Shown here one piece after another: positions 1 through 8,105 of a stretch of 64,000 nucleotides of DNA (within the stretch, counting starts at the first letter, position 1; every line of letters begins with the position of its first letter). Made by a program: the position numbers and the translations under genes. The notes under the pieces were generated by a model. The model did no database searches and was not told the DNA's origin. It worked only from the letters and a program-made list of their open reading frames with translations. This DNA comes from Robertmurraya massiliosenegalensis JC6 (lineage in GTDB: Bacteria; Bacillota; Bacilli; Bacillales; Cytobacillaceae): assembly GCF_000311725.1 (NCBI RefSeq), contig NZ_HE978513.1:15174-79173 (forward strand), written 5' to 3'.

Positions 1-199
1 CATTGATAAGAAAAAACGCATAAAAAAATACCCATTCGTTGATTTGATTAGAACCACATAACCATACAGAGAAGTTGTCCTCTATATGATAACGAATCAT
101 AACCAAACGAAGCAACTCACCAAATTCTATAAAAGCTACTTTTTTAAAATAATAAGTGTATTGAAACTTATCTAAAATAGATGATTGGTATCCGCTCAT
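1..199 (-). CDS. Hypothetical protein, 5' part only (runs off the window start)
   Basis: On the minus strand an ATG at 199 opens a frame that stays open for 66 codons to the window edge. The residues are rich in aromatics (Phe, Tyr, Trp) and look coding rather than random. I do not recognise the family. No convincing ribosome binding site precedes the ATG, so the true start could differ or the frame could be the tail of a decayed gene. A stop-free frame this long in AT-rich DNA is unlikely but not impossible by chance. It lies next to mobile-element debris, so it may itself be a remnant. Confidence 0.35.
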   Translation of the reverse strand, partial: MSGYQSSILDKFQYTYYFKKVAFIEFGELLRLVMIRYHIEDNFSVWLCGSNQINEWVFFYAFFLIN

Positions 200-594
200 G
201 GGCAGGTGATAGGTGATAATTAGTATTTGCAGCAAACTATTTTTTTAGCCATCTTTCTTTGTAATATGCTCTAGTGTCATTTTTAAGATGATGTATATCT
301 TCCGAGTTTGTTTTTTATTACTGCCTGGTATTCGCCATCCTTTGGAATCTAAAGCCAACTCTTTGAGGGAATTTTCAAGCTTAATATCTCCAACAGCGGC
401 TTTTCGTTATTTTTTATTGATTGATAACGAAAAGATGTCTGATGGATTTTTACACGGTATGTACAAATCTAGAATCCACTATTAACCGAGGAAGATAGGA
501 TAGAGAGGTGTTTCTTATATTAAATAGTGAATTCCACTCCCTACCTGACTCATTCAATGTTTGTGCTCTAAATATTTGGGAGTGTAGTACCACA
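200..594. other. Gene-poor stretch with a possible coding remnant
   Basis: No intact gene is seen. On the minus strand a stop-bounded frame of about 53 codons (245-406) has a coding-like, Lys- and Leu-rich composition but no start, so it may be the 3' end of a decayed gene. The plus-strand frame beginning at 288 has no ribosome binding site and no recognisable residues. The last hundred bases lead into the IS110-type transposase start. Confidence 0.3.
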
Positions 595-1224
595 ATGGAA
601 GTTTTTATCGAACGATGTGCCGGTTTAGATGTACATCTAGAAACAATCTTCGCTTGTGTTATTTATGGAAATCGAGAAGATAAGATGTTTCAAGAAATCG
701 AAACTTTTCCAACTTTAACCAAGGATCTTTTTCGATTATTGAAATGGATTGAGGTCCATGAAGTTACTCACATTGCAATGGAGAGCACCAGAGTATACGG
801 AAAACAGTATACAACATCTTAGAAGATTTTTTCGATATCACTTTGGCGAATCCACAAAGAAACAAAAATGTTCAAGAAAGAAACATAGATATTTCAGATA
901 CTGAGTGGATAGCTAAATTACTTCGACATGAGTTTTGTTCCACCTCAAGAAATTCGCAAACTTCGAGGTTTAACTAGACTGCGTAAGAAATGGATTGATC
1001 ATGTAACTTCTGAAAAAAACGAATACAGAAAGCGCTGGAGTCTTCAAACGTTAAACTCAGCTTAATTATTTCAGTCATTTTTTGGGTGTCAGGAAGAAAG
1101 CTTCTCCATAAACTAATTTCTCAAGGATATGTCGATGCTCACGATGTAGAGTCCAACATTCATGGAAGCATCATGAGTAAAAAACAAAAAATTACAGATT
1201 CCCTTTTTGGCACGATAAATGAAC
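595..1224 (+). pseudogene. IS110-family transposase, N-terminal half (split and frameshifted)
   Basis: The frame starting at ATG 595 gives the N-terminal DEDD-type domain of IS110 transposases: the first acidic residue in the GLDVH segment, then the conserved HIAMEST.RVYG block. The reading frame is lost at about 815 but continues in other frames (NILEDFF, later NVQERNIDISDTEWIAKLL and EIRKLRGLTRLRKK) with at least two further shifts to about 1224. There the similarity stops abruptly in the hinge before the C-terminal Transposase_20 domain. The missing C-terminal part resumes on the same strand at 6873, and joining the two restores a sensible reading frame. It is therefore one IS110 gene split by a 5.6-kb insertion. 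Confidence 0.75.
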
Positions 1225-1413
1225 TGTTATTGCTATCTTAAATTACCTGAAGTTGATGATATTGCCTGTCCAGAATTTGACGGTTATAATGTCATTATAT
1301 TTTATAGGGAATTTTAACATTTATAATTCTGTAGAAAGGAAAAGACGCCACCCATAATGTATATCTGCTCAAACAGATATAAAGGAGACGTCCCCAAACA
1401 AATCTTATGAGTA

Positions 1414-1905
1414 TTGTATCAGATTATCAACTTATTGAAAATACTCTACCAGGCGTTCTTGGTTAGAAGTGTGGGGAGGATTCCTTCTCCTTGTTGTGGG
1501 AAAAGCATGCGTGTTATTGATACTCGAAATAGAAAATCAAAAGAAGGTTCTGGAAAGACAAAAATTTATAATATTCGCCGTCTACGTTGTGGTCAATGTA
1601 GACGGATTCATCATGAAATGCCAGATTTCTTGGTTCCATATAAGAGATATGAGTCGGTTCTTTCGAACCCTTCCATGCATGACGTTCCAGCTGATGAATC
1701 TATCTGGTTTCGTTGGCATAAGTGGTTTGATAGTTTTGTAGACTATTGGATTAACTGCTTCATATCCATTATGCTTCGAACGAAACAGGAAATGATCCCT
1801 CTGAATTTGACTTCCACAAATTTAGAGACCGCACTTCAAAGAATTGGACGACTGGTGGGTTCACTTTACATTATCAATATGCACATTATTTATTCAACGT
1901 ATTCA
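1414..1905 (+). CDS. Zinc-ribbon DUF6431-like mobile-element protein
   Basis: A frame with TTG start at 1414, preceded by an AAAGGAGACG sequence about 25 bases upstream, encodes a Cys-rich N-terminal part. Its CC and CGQC pairs could bind zinc, followed by an RRIHHEMPDFLVPYKR block. This pattern resembles the DUF6431 family seen near transposases in Bacillus. Function is unknown; a zinc-binding role in transposition is inference. The frame runs on to 2001, but the last part is the antisense of the convergent recombinase gene, so the real product probably ends, or was truncated, near 1905. The position of the start is uncertain because spacing to the ribosome binding site is long. Confidence 0.45.
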
Positions 1906-2421
1906 ACCAAGTCAATAAACCCTCATTTTTTCCCATACTGGTTCATCAGTAGGAGATACATCTACATACGCTTTCTCAATTGCTTCTCTTTTTTGCTTTG
2001 AATCCGTTTTCGCATAGATTTCTGTTACCTGTACTGAGCAGTGACCTAGTATATCTCTAATATAAACGAGATTCACTCCTGCTTGAAGGAGGTGCATTGC
2101 CTTAGAGTGTCTTAGACAGTGACAGGAAAATACCTCAGGTATTAATATTTTATTTTCCTCGCATGCTAGTTTCTTATATTTGTCTACAATGTAATTGCTC
2201 CCCGTCCTAGTCAGTTTTACTCTTCTCCTATAAAAAACAAAGGATATAAGTTAGCGGAGTTTCGCAAAAGATTCTGCTCTACCATGTATTTTTTAACAAT
2301 CTGCATTGTTGGCTCCATTAATGGTAAGATCCTAGCTTTGTTCTCTTTACCAATCAACTTTATAATGTAAGGTTTGTCGAATCTAATCATAGAAGGTGTT
2401 AAGTCAATAATTTCCTGCACC

Positions 2422-2680
2422 TGTATTTGATAATTCAAATAGAGCCACTTCGCTCGTGAAAACGTGAGCCACTCCTTTTCCAGTTAGAACACGTCTTTAC
2501 ATGGAGTGAGAGGCATGATAGGTTTGTTGCCATTCGAAACAACCTTGGCGTTTCGCCTTTCGAGCAGAATCACGCCTCTGGAGGCTCCATTTCAAGACAT
2601 TCCAGATTTTCCAGTGACAATGTTAAAAGTGGCTTACATTTTGGTAATCGGAGTGGCTCAAAATGCAGTTATCAAAAACA
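2422..2680. mobile_element. IS21-like internal-deletion remnant (MITE-like), 259 bp
   Basis: The segment is flanked by the direct repeat GCACC (2417-2421 and 2681-2685). It starts TGTATTTGATAATTC and ends with the inverted counterpart (read inward: TGTTTTTGATAACTG). Both ends continue into GAGCCAC. Further GAGCCACT copies lie just inside each end (around 2470 and 2630). TG...CA ends, multiple internal terminal repeats and a short target duplication are typical of IS21-family elements. No istA or istB frame is left. Removing it joins TGARV directly to QEIIDLT in the recombinase gene, which confirms the boundaries. The family assignment is inferred from end structure only. Confidence 0.6.
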
Positions 2681-2918
2681 GCACCCTTGCTCCTGTGTCA
2701 TACATTAGTGTTAATAATGCTAAATCTCGCCGTCCAGCTTCTGTATTGAGATTGGGCATTGTTAACAGTAGTATAATTCCATCAAGGGTTAGATAGTTAA
2801 CCGATTTCTTTTCTGTCTTTTTAACTGGAATAGAGTAAGCCCGAAATATAAAAATAAGCATACCTTTTCGGTATGCACGACGAATAGCCAGCTAACTGAT
2901 GAAATTTTAGATAGTTGG

Positions 2919-4469
2919 CTATTTTGCACATGTCAGTTGGATGTTTTTTGACCAAGGCATGTAATTATGTAAAGTTTCTGGTTGTGAATGGAACGGTAAA
3001 TTTGGAAGTTCCGTCAATATCTTCACTAGGTATTGATAAAAATCTATGCCGTTTGCTTTAGCAGTTTCTGCTAAACTTAAACAAATGGTGTTCGCCTTTG
3101 CACCGGCTTCACTAACAGAGAAAAGCCAATTTTTTCGACCGATCACATTTGGACGAATCGCATTTTCTGCTGGATTATTGTCTATTTCAATTCGACCATC
3201 GTATAGAAAAGCTTTTAATCCCTCTACTCGATTTAATGTATAATCGGCAGCTTTCGCTAAGGCATTCTTACCGAAGAAAGGCGATTCATCTACCCATTTT
3301 AGAAACTGTTCTACAATTGGTTTTGAATGTTTTTGTCGGGCCTTTCGGCGTTTCCCCGGCGAGAGATTCTTAAATTGACGTTCTAACCGATATAATTGAT
3401 CGCAATATTTAACGCCAATTTGTCCGTTTTTGCTATCAGCTTTCAGCCAATAACGTCGTACATGTGCCCAACAATTGGCGAAAATGATATCGAGTAAATT
3501 CCCATATGCCGAATAGCCATCGCATATCACGGTTCCTTTAAATCCTCCTGTAAAACCTTCTAGAACTGCTCGACTTCGCGATAAAGCACTATGGAAAAGA
3601 ACGATAATCGTCCCTTGGCTTGCTACGCTTCGGAAGATCCAATTGTATGTATTTGATTGACCTGACTTTCCGTCAGAACGATTAAGAATTTGCGCATACG
3701 TTTCATCCGCATGCAGGACAGATTTTGAAAGTAGTACCTGCTTCATCTCCTGATAAATCGGTAAAAGCCAATCTTCCGCTACACGAATCACCCAATTCGA
3801 TAAATTCTTATCATTGGTAAGAAGACCATATCGATCCCATTCCTTCACCTGACGGTAAAGAGGCAAGTACTGGATAAACTTATCGTAGTTGAGTTTTGCT
3901 ATAACAGTCGGTCCTGCAATACTACGCAGAATGACAGGCTGGGATGCTTTCCCACGTTTCATTTGCGCTTTTTGTGAGAAATCCTTTTTACAGTGCTTAC
4001 ATTCATACGCATGCTCAACATGCTGGATGCGTATCATTTTTGCTGGAATGAACTTCGCTTCTTCGCGCACAATCGTGGTACCTGCTTCTGTCATTTAATC
4101 GTGGCAACAGTCACACTCTGTATCATCGGGATGATGGTGAATTTCTTCTATTTCAATCCCCTCATGAAAAGAATCATTTCGTTACTTCTTATTTAATTTA
4201 CGTACAACGGTATAACGAATGGTCTCCGTGCTTTGTTTTTCTGTGTGCTCAGAATCGCTAAAAGACGGATCATCTTCGAATAAAGAACCTTGCCCGTCAG
4301 GAGCTTAGTACTTTGATTTTTCCGATTTTGACCCATACAAGGCTTTCGTTAATTGGCGAACTTGTTCTGTAAGAACTTCTATTTGTTTGGATAAGTCTTT
4401 GTTTTGTTCTTTCATATATGCTAGTTGATCTTCAAGAAGTTGCATCACTTTTTCATTAGAAGCGCTCAT
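2919..4469 (-). pseudogene. tnpC: IS66 TnpC transposase with three in-frame TAA codons
   Basis: TnpC is the DDE transposase of IS66 elements. Starting at ATG 4469 a single uninterrupted frame runs to 2919. It has a leucine-zipper-like coiled coil at the N-terminus (EQVRQLTKALYGSKSEK), a zinc-binding segment (CDCCH, then YECKHCKKDF) and the IS66 catalytic region (DETYAQI, a WAHVRRYW segment, and a C-terminal DNNPAENAIRP block). Only nonsense changes break it: TAA at 4305-4307, 4182-4184 and 4095-4097, with no frameshift. Translation could restart at 4094 and give a 391-residue protein lacking the N-terminal DNA-binding region. Activity is unlikely. Confidence 0.8.
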
Positions 4470-4534
4470 CAGCTCATTCACCCCATTCCGTTCAGTATAG
4501 GATATGAATGATTATACCATCTAGATAGAGGAGT

Positions 4535-4888
4535 TTAAAAGACACCTTTTGCAGATTTCGCAATCGCTTTTGGTTGCTGCAACGATAACCCTTCTAACAA
4601 CCAGCGAAGCTCCTGTTGTGAAAGATTCCGTAGTTCATTTTCATCTTTTGGCCATTGAAGCTTGCCATTATCTAATCGCTTATAAAGCATGGCGAATCCG
4701 TCACTGTCAAAATATAAGCATTTATAACGGTCCTTGCTCCATCCAGAAAATAAAAAGATAGAATCACCATACGGATCTAATTTCAATGAATCTTGAATGA
4801 GTGTTGCTAGGCCATCAATGCCTTTTCGCATGTCCGTTTTGCCACAAATGATATAGATATTTTGCACGCTTGTGAAATCATGCTTCAT
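4535..4888 (-). CDS. tnpB: IS66 family accessory protein TnpB
   Basis: This 117-residue protein is the intact TnpB (IS66 Orf2) of the element. The hallmark sequence ICGKTDMRKGIDGLATLI near the N-terminus and the LFSGWSKDRYKCLYFDSDGF and LYKRLDNGKLQWP blocks in the middle identify it. It is required together with TnpA and TnpC for IS66 transposition; its biochemical role is not well defined. Its ATG overlaps the ancestral tnpA stop (ATGA). It is the only one of the three IS66 genes here without a nonsense codon. Confidence 0.85.
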   Translation of the reverse strand: MKHDFTSVQNIYIICGKTDMRKGIDGLATLIQDSLKLDPYGDSIFLFSGWSKDRYKCLYFDSDGFAMLYKRLDNGKLQWPKDENELRNLSQQELRWLLEGLSLQQPKAIAKSAKGVF

Positions 4889-4914
4889 TTATTGTTCAAC
4901 TCCTTCATGATCGT

Positions 4915-5079
4915 TTAGATGTTGCGCTCATCTACACCATTGAAGAAGGAGATTTCAAGAGTTTCTGTTTTAATTACACAGTGCGTTCCAGAGGGATTTT
5001 GAGGTAAATTGACAGAAGAAGGTTCGTCAGTGATAGGATCTAGTGTCACAGGGACTATGGTAAGTTTTTTCTCTAGCAT
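4915..5079 (-). pseudogene. tnpA: IS66 accessory protein TnpA, shortened by a premature TAA
   Basis: An ATG at 5079 follows a strong GAGGAGGTG ribosome binding site. The 54-residue frame ends ETLEISFFNGVDERNI and then TAA at 4915-4917. Beyond that codon the same frame continues TIMKELNNK and stops at TGA overlapping the tnpB start, so the ancestral gene ended at about 4885. The FFNGV block is typical of the small TnpA-type protein of IS66. The nonsense codon removes only about ten residues. Confidence 0.6.
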
Positions 5080-5499
5080 AAAAGGCACCTCCTCGAATTG
5101 ATATGTCTATCGTACCGAAGGTGTCAACTTATTTATATGCGTTATTTAATTACGGGCTTACGGAATAGAGAAGATTTTCTGCCATTCTACTAGATTGTCT
5201 GGGTTCTCGTATTACAGGTATTTAAAGAATGAGTGGAGAGCAGCTAATCGTGACATTTCTTGTTGAAGTACTGCACTGATGCTTATCTTCTGTCCAATCT
5301 AAATAATTCATCACTATACTTTTAGTTATCTTATTTAAGGTTAACTTCTCTACAGAAATTTTCTTTTCGTCTTTTAGGAAACGAAGAAATAGTATAAATG
5401 TATCTCTGTAAGATGCGATGGTATTTTTGCTTGCTCCAATTTCACCTGGGAGAAACTTGGAGAGGAAACCAGTTAGATAATATGAATAGTCTGTAGGTT

Positions 5500-6150
5500 T
5501 CATGGCAATTTTACCTCCGGAAACAAGTATGGAAAAAAGTAATCGCTCGGATTTTGTTTCGACAAACAATTCTCACTGTATTGAATACACACAGTTTTTA
5601 ATGAATCAGAAAGTAGAAGCACTCGATCACAGCCATTTTTTTCACGAATAGTAATGTAGCCTTCATCGAGATTTAAAGATTTACATTTAAGGTTTAATGC
5701 ATCTCTCACTCTCAATCCGCATCCATAAATCATGCGAAAAACAACAGGGAGAATATGCCTAATAGTTGTATTTCCTTTAATCTCTATGGTTTCACTTGCA
5801 TGAAAGAATGATTCTAACTCTTCCTTTGAGAAGATAAATGGTGTAAAAGTGGTTTTATAGGATTTTAGTTGCCTCGGAATGTATGATTCGTAACCTAGTT
5901 GATTCAGGTAAATAGAAAAAATTATTATAGTATTGACCCTCTTGTATCTTGTAACGTCAGATTCATTCGGACGTTTTTCTGCCCATTTAATAGCTAATTC
6001 TTTAGTCAACCCGATAGAGGTTGCTCCATTCTCAACTGTAAAATCATCAAACATCTTAAAAGTATGTTTTTTATCAAATGCATATCCCAAATTTCTTTTA
6101 AATGAAATATATTGTTCAATGAGTAGAGCATTAACTCAATAGAATTTCAT
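5500..6150 (-). pseudogene. Second tyrosine recombinase of the trio, C-terminal catalytic part lost
   Basis: The ancestral start is ATG 6150 behind GGAGG, directly after the stop of the upstream recombinase (TAA ATG). Codon 5 is TGA (MKFY*), after which the frame is open to 5500. The N-terminal half has the SAM-like DNA-binding domain. Then comes the catalytic core beginning (FRMIYGCGLRVRDALNLK holds the first catalytic Arg, and REKNGCDRVLLLS the beta-hairpin Lys region). The HxxR, LGH and tyrosine boxes are absent: the frame jumps from DYFFPYLF to PEVKLP and stop, suggesting an internal deletion. It cannot catalyse strand exchange. Confidence 0.7.
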
Positions 6151-6486
6151 TTAGTTCGCCTCCTGATAATGAGAATAAGGCGATGTTGGTGGCGCTACAT
6201 CCAAAGCACATTGACGAAGTGATTCTAGATCAATTCTAAGATAGGTTTTTGCTCTCAGTATTGGTATGACCAAGAACCTCCGAGATAACTGTAACTGGGG
6301 TCTTCTTTTCTAATAAAATTCCTGCGAGGCTATGACGTAATGCATGTGGACCATGCTTCTTCTTATCGATGTTGCTAATACCTGCTCGTTTTAAATAAAA
6401 GGAAACAATACTATGTAGGGTTAGTTCCTCAAGTTTGTCATAAGGTTGTCCAGCACGAATAAATATATAGGATAATTCCGATCTTC
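6151..6486 (-). pseudogene. First tyrosine recombinase of the trio, C-terminal fragment
   Basis: On the minus strand an open frame of about 110 residues without a start ends in TAA at 6151-6153. It contains the C-terminal catalytic boxes of a tyrosine recombinase: HALRHSLAG (HxxR), LGHTN and the nucleophile in KTYLRIDLESLRQ. The N-terminal two thirds are missing, and the similarity stops near 6486. The stop codon is immediately followed by the ATG of the second recombinase, with the GGAGG for that gene inside this coding end. It is the 5'-most member of the three-gene array. Confidence 0.7.
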
Positions 6487-6539
6487 ACCTTCCATATTTC
6501 AGATAATCAATTATCGTATTTCCAACTTGACAGATATAC

Positions 6540-6776
6540 ATGCAGTTTCACAAGGACTATGGATGTTGGTTAAAAGTTGTAGGAGATTACGGAAAAGCAA
6601 TGTATCCAGGGGAGTCTTTTCACCTCCTTCTTGGTAACAAACTACTTATACCTTGTCGGCTAAAAGTAGCTGGGCAACGACTTTGGTATGTAAAAATAGG
6701 AACGGAACATGTAAGGCTTAATTTGAGAATGAACGAAATCTATGAGATTCAAATTTTAAATATTTTGGAAGCTTGA
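6540..6776 (+). CDS. Small DUF5348-like protein
   Basis: This is a 78-residue protein with no membrane segment or signal peptide. The pattern GE.F.LLLGNKLLIPCRL, then RLWYV and RLNLR..E.YEIQI, resembles the DUF5348 family of small beta-rich Firmicute proteins often carried by plasmids and integrative elements. The function is unknown. It lies inside the RIT-like element on the opposite strand to the recombinases, 54 bases from the first of them. It has no clear ribosome binding site ahead of ATG 6540, so expression is doubtful. Confidence 0.45.
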   Translation: MQFHKDYGCWLKVVGDYGKAMYPGESFHLLLGNKLLIPCRLKVAGQRLWYVKIGTEHVRLNLRMNEIYEIQILNILEA

Positions 6777-6872
6777 TTATATATAACTTCCCATTCTTTT
6801 TGGTCATCAACTCAAGCAAAATAAGGAAAACTCGGTCAGTCAGTTGTTGGGCCTATGAAATTATCATTAACA

Positions 6873-7341
6873 ACGAACATCAAATCTTTTTAATTCATCA
6901 ATCTTGCAACACATCATTTATTTAGAACCCTTAATCTCTGAGCTCGAGGCACGAGTATCCGACTTATTAAAAAACTTTGAAGAAGAAATAAACCTACCTC
7001 TTACGATTCCAAGTATTAAGAAAGATACTGCGGCTATCATTATTGTGGAAATTGGAGTAGATATGTGACAATTCCCTACTTCTTAACATTTAGCTTCCTG
7101 GGCAGGTGTCTCGCCAGGTAATCACGAAAGTGCTGGAAAACGTAAAAGTACTCGCACTACAAAACGGAATCCTCACATAAAATCTGCAATGTGTGAAGCT
7201 ACATGGGCAATATCAAGAACCAGGAATCGTTGGTTAGCTACAAAATAATGGTCAATTGCCTCCAGACGAGGAAAGAAAAAAACACTCGTTGCGAAATCGC
7301 ATCGAATGCTTAGAAGTATCTACTTCATATTAATAAACTAG
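6873..7341 (+). pseudogene. IS110-family transposase, C-terminal half (frameshifted, nonsense codons)
   Basis: This segment continues the gene broken at 1224. The first residues NEHQIFLIHQS join the upstream fragment in frame. After a one-base shift come the linker helix (LQHIIYLEPLISELEARVSDLL) and the Transposase_20 domain: TIPSIKKDTAAIIIVEIG, then SWAGVSPGN and the GKRKSTRT, NPHIKSAMCEATWA blocks. TGA and TAA codons interrupt it after VEIGVDM and at FPTS*HLASW. The Ser-containing catalytic region near SWAGVSPGN is still readable. The gene is clearly dead. Confidence 0.75.
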
Positions 7342-7620
7342 GAGCCTTCCAAAGAAATGCAGAGTAACTAGTATCACCAAAACCAAATAGATTTATTCAA
7401 AGTTACCTTCCGACAGATAGCTCTGATTTCTTATTTGGCTTTTATAGGTAATTTATAGGGTATCCCTGCTCAAACAAATGTATACAGGGTATACAGGAGA
7501 CCTCTGACTTTTTTTATTTTCATAGAAAAAGGAGAATCCCGGAAAAAGAAGAAGCAAAATAGGAATGCGAAGCGCAATTTTTTGGTGTACTGAACGGGGC
7601 TCCCTTCCAATACAAAAAAA
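7342..7620. other. Gene-free stretch with a motif shared with 1300-1395
   Basis: No gene is seen. Around 7440-7495 a TATAGGG tract, then CTGCTCAAACA, then GTATACAGGAGAC echoes the leader of the DUF6431-like gene (TATAGGG near 1306, CTGCTCAAACA at about 1367, ATATAAAGGAGAC at 1378). It probably marks the remnant of a second copy of that element. The rest shows no recognisable feature. Confidence 0.3.
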
Positions 7621-7872
7621 TCAGCTGCTTAACATTGTTTTGATTAGGAATGAATTTACACATAATAATGAGCTTGACTGTACATGATCATTACAGGCTG
7701 TAGCTTCAATTATTTCCACGCCTTTTCTTTCACTTAATGTACAAAGTATTTCTCCTATATCCTTTTTAACCTTTCCATAAATTACTTGCCTTCTATACTT
7801 CGGCGCAAACACGATGTGATACTTACAATTACATGTTGTGTGTGCAAAACTATTAGTGTCTTTTGACGTCAA
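7621..7872 (-). pseudogene. tnpA: IS200/IS605-type TnpA transposase, truncated
   Basis: The first 55 or so residues match the Y1 (HUH) transposase TnpA of IS200 elements: NSFAHTTCNCKYHIVFAPKYRRQVIYG, then GEILCTLSERKGVEIIEATACNDHV. In active proteins the DH.H motif follows at this point and the catalytic tyrosine comes about 60 residues later. Here the sequence after DHV changes to an unrelated tail (QSSSLLCV...), so the second His of HUH and the tyrosine are gone. The product (83 residues) is about half the normal length of roughly 150. A large hairpin precedes it. Confidence 0.75.
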
Positions 7873-7940
7873 AACTCCTCCGTATGCTGATATTTGGGTT
7901 GGCGAACCAAAAATATTTTAGCACCGCTGAGGAGTTTTTT
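7871..7940 (-). repeat. IS200-type left-end hairpin upstream of tnpA
   Basis: Read on the minus strand, AACTCCTC at one side pairs with GAGGAGTT at the other. Inside, GGTGCTAAAATATTTTTGGTT pairs imperfectly with AACCCAAATATCAGCAT around a small loop. Such a structure at the left end and 5' untranslated region is typical of IS200 elements, where it limits tnpA expression. It directly adjoins the truncated tnpA start. Confidence 0.5.
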
Positions 7941-8105
7941 TATACCTCGTTAGAAGCTTTTTGGAACCCTAGGCATAGCCCAGAGTTTTCTTTTCCTCAA
8001 AAAGAGCCCAAAACATTGGATTAGTAAGGTTTTGAACCGTTTTTTTGGTGTTAAAGATGTTACAGATGAAAGAGTCAATTATTTAGCATATTCTACTCGC
8101 CCTTA
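7941..8105. other. Short stretch between IS200 debris and ypjB
   Basis: There is no intact gene. A plus-strand frame (about 8008-8105) reads KHWISKVLNRFFGVKDVTDERVNYLAYSTRP, which has a coding look and may be the fragment of another transposase, but I do not recognise it. No clear terminator for ypjB is visible here. Confidence 0.25.

Larger units (their letters stand above)
2835..5161 (-). mobile_element. IS66-family insertion sequence, full length, with 8-bp target duplication
   Basis: The element is 2327 bp. Its ends are inverted repeats beginning GTAAGCCCGAAAT (2835) and, from the other side, GTAAGCCCGTAAT (ending 5161). A perfect 8-base duplication GGAATAGA flanks it (2827-2834 and 5162-5169), the size expected for IS66. 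It carries the three-gene set tnpA-tnpB-tnpC on the minus strand. tnpB is intact, while tnpA has one premature TAA and tnpC has three. It sits inside the third recombinase gene of the RIT-like element and is therefore younger than it. Confidence 0.9.
1912..5503 (-). pseudogene. Third tyrosine recombinase of the trio, interrupted by IS66 and an IS21-like remnant
   Basis: The gene starts at ATG 5503 behind GGAGG, and its ATGA overlaps the stop of the preceding recombinase. The first part (5503-5170) is a SAM-like core-binding domain. It has a frameshift near 5237 and an in-frame TAA (KYL*YEN). IS66 follows, then the catalytic core resumes at 2834 (TGARV holds the first catalytic Arg). The IS21-like remnant separates TGARV from QEIIDLT (2421). 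After a frameshift near 2225 the C-terminal boxes remain readable: CLRHSKAMHL, LGHCS and the TEIYAKTD tyrosine. With the insertions removed the gene is about 993 bp (331 residues), normal for a XerC/D-like recombinase. All catalytic residues are present, so it was probably functional before being broken. Confidence 0.75.
1225..6872. mobile_element. Decayed three-recombinase (RIT-like) transposon inserted in an IS110 element
   Basis: The block separates the two halves of an IS110 transposase gene. Its outer ends are imperfect inverted repeats: TGTTATTGCTAT at 1225 and, read inward on the other strand, TGTTAATGATAA ending at 6872. It is bounded by near-identical 6-base flanks, ATGAAC (1219-1224) and ACGAAC (6873-6878), as expected for a target duplication. 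Inside are three consecutive minus-strand tyrosine recombinase genes (6486 to 1912) with TAA/ATG and ATGA junctions, which is the layout of recombinase-in-trio elements. It also holds a convergent zinc-ribbon gene and a DUF5348-like gene. All three recombinases are damaged, so the element is dead. The boundaries are inferred from the repaired IS110 frame; the RIT label is inferred from gene arrangement. Confidence 0.55.

Noticed and set aside
2506-2796. 96-codon plus-strand frame across the IS21-like remnant
   Set aside because: It crosses an insertion boundary and is partly antisense to the recombinase core.
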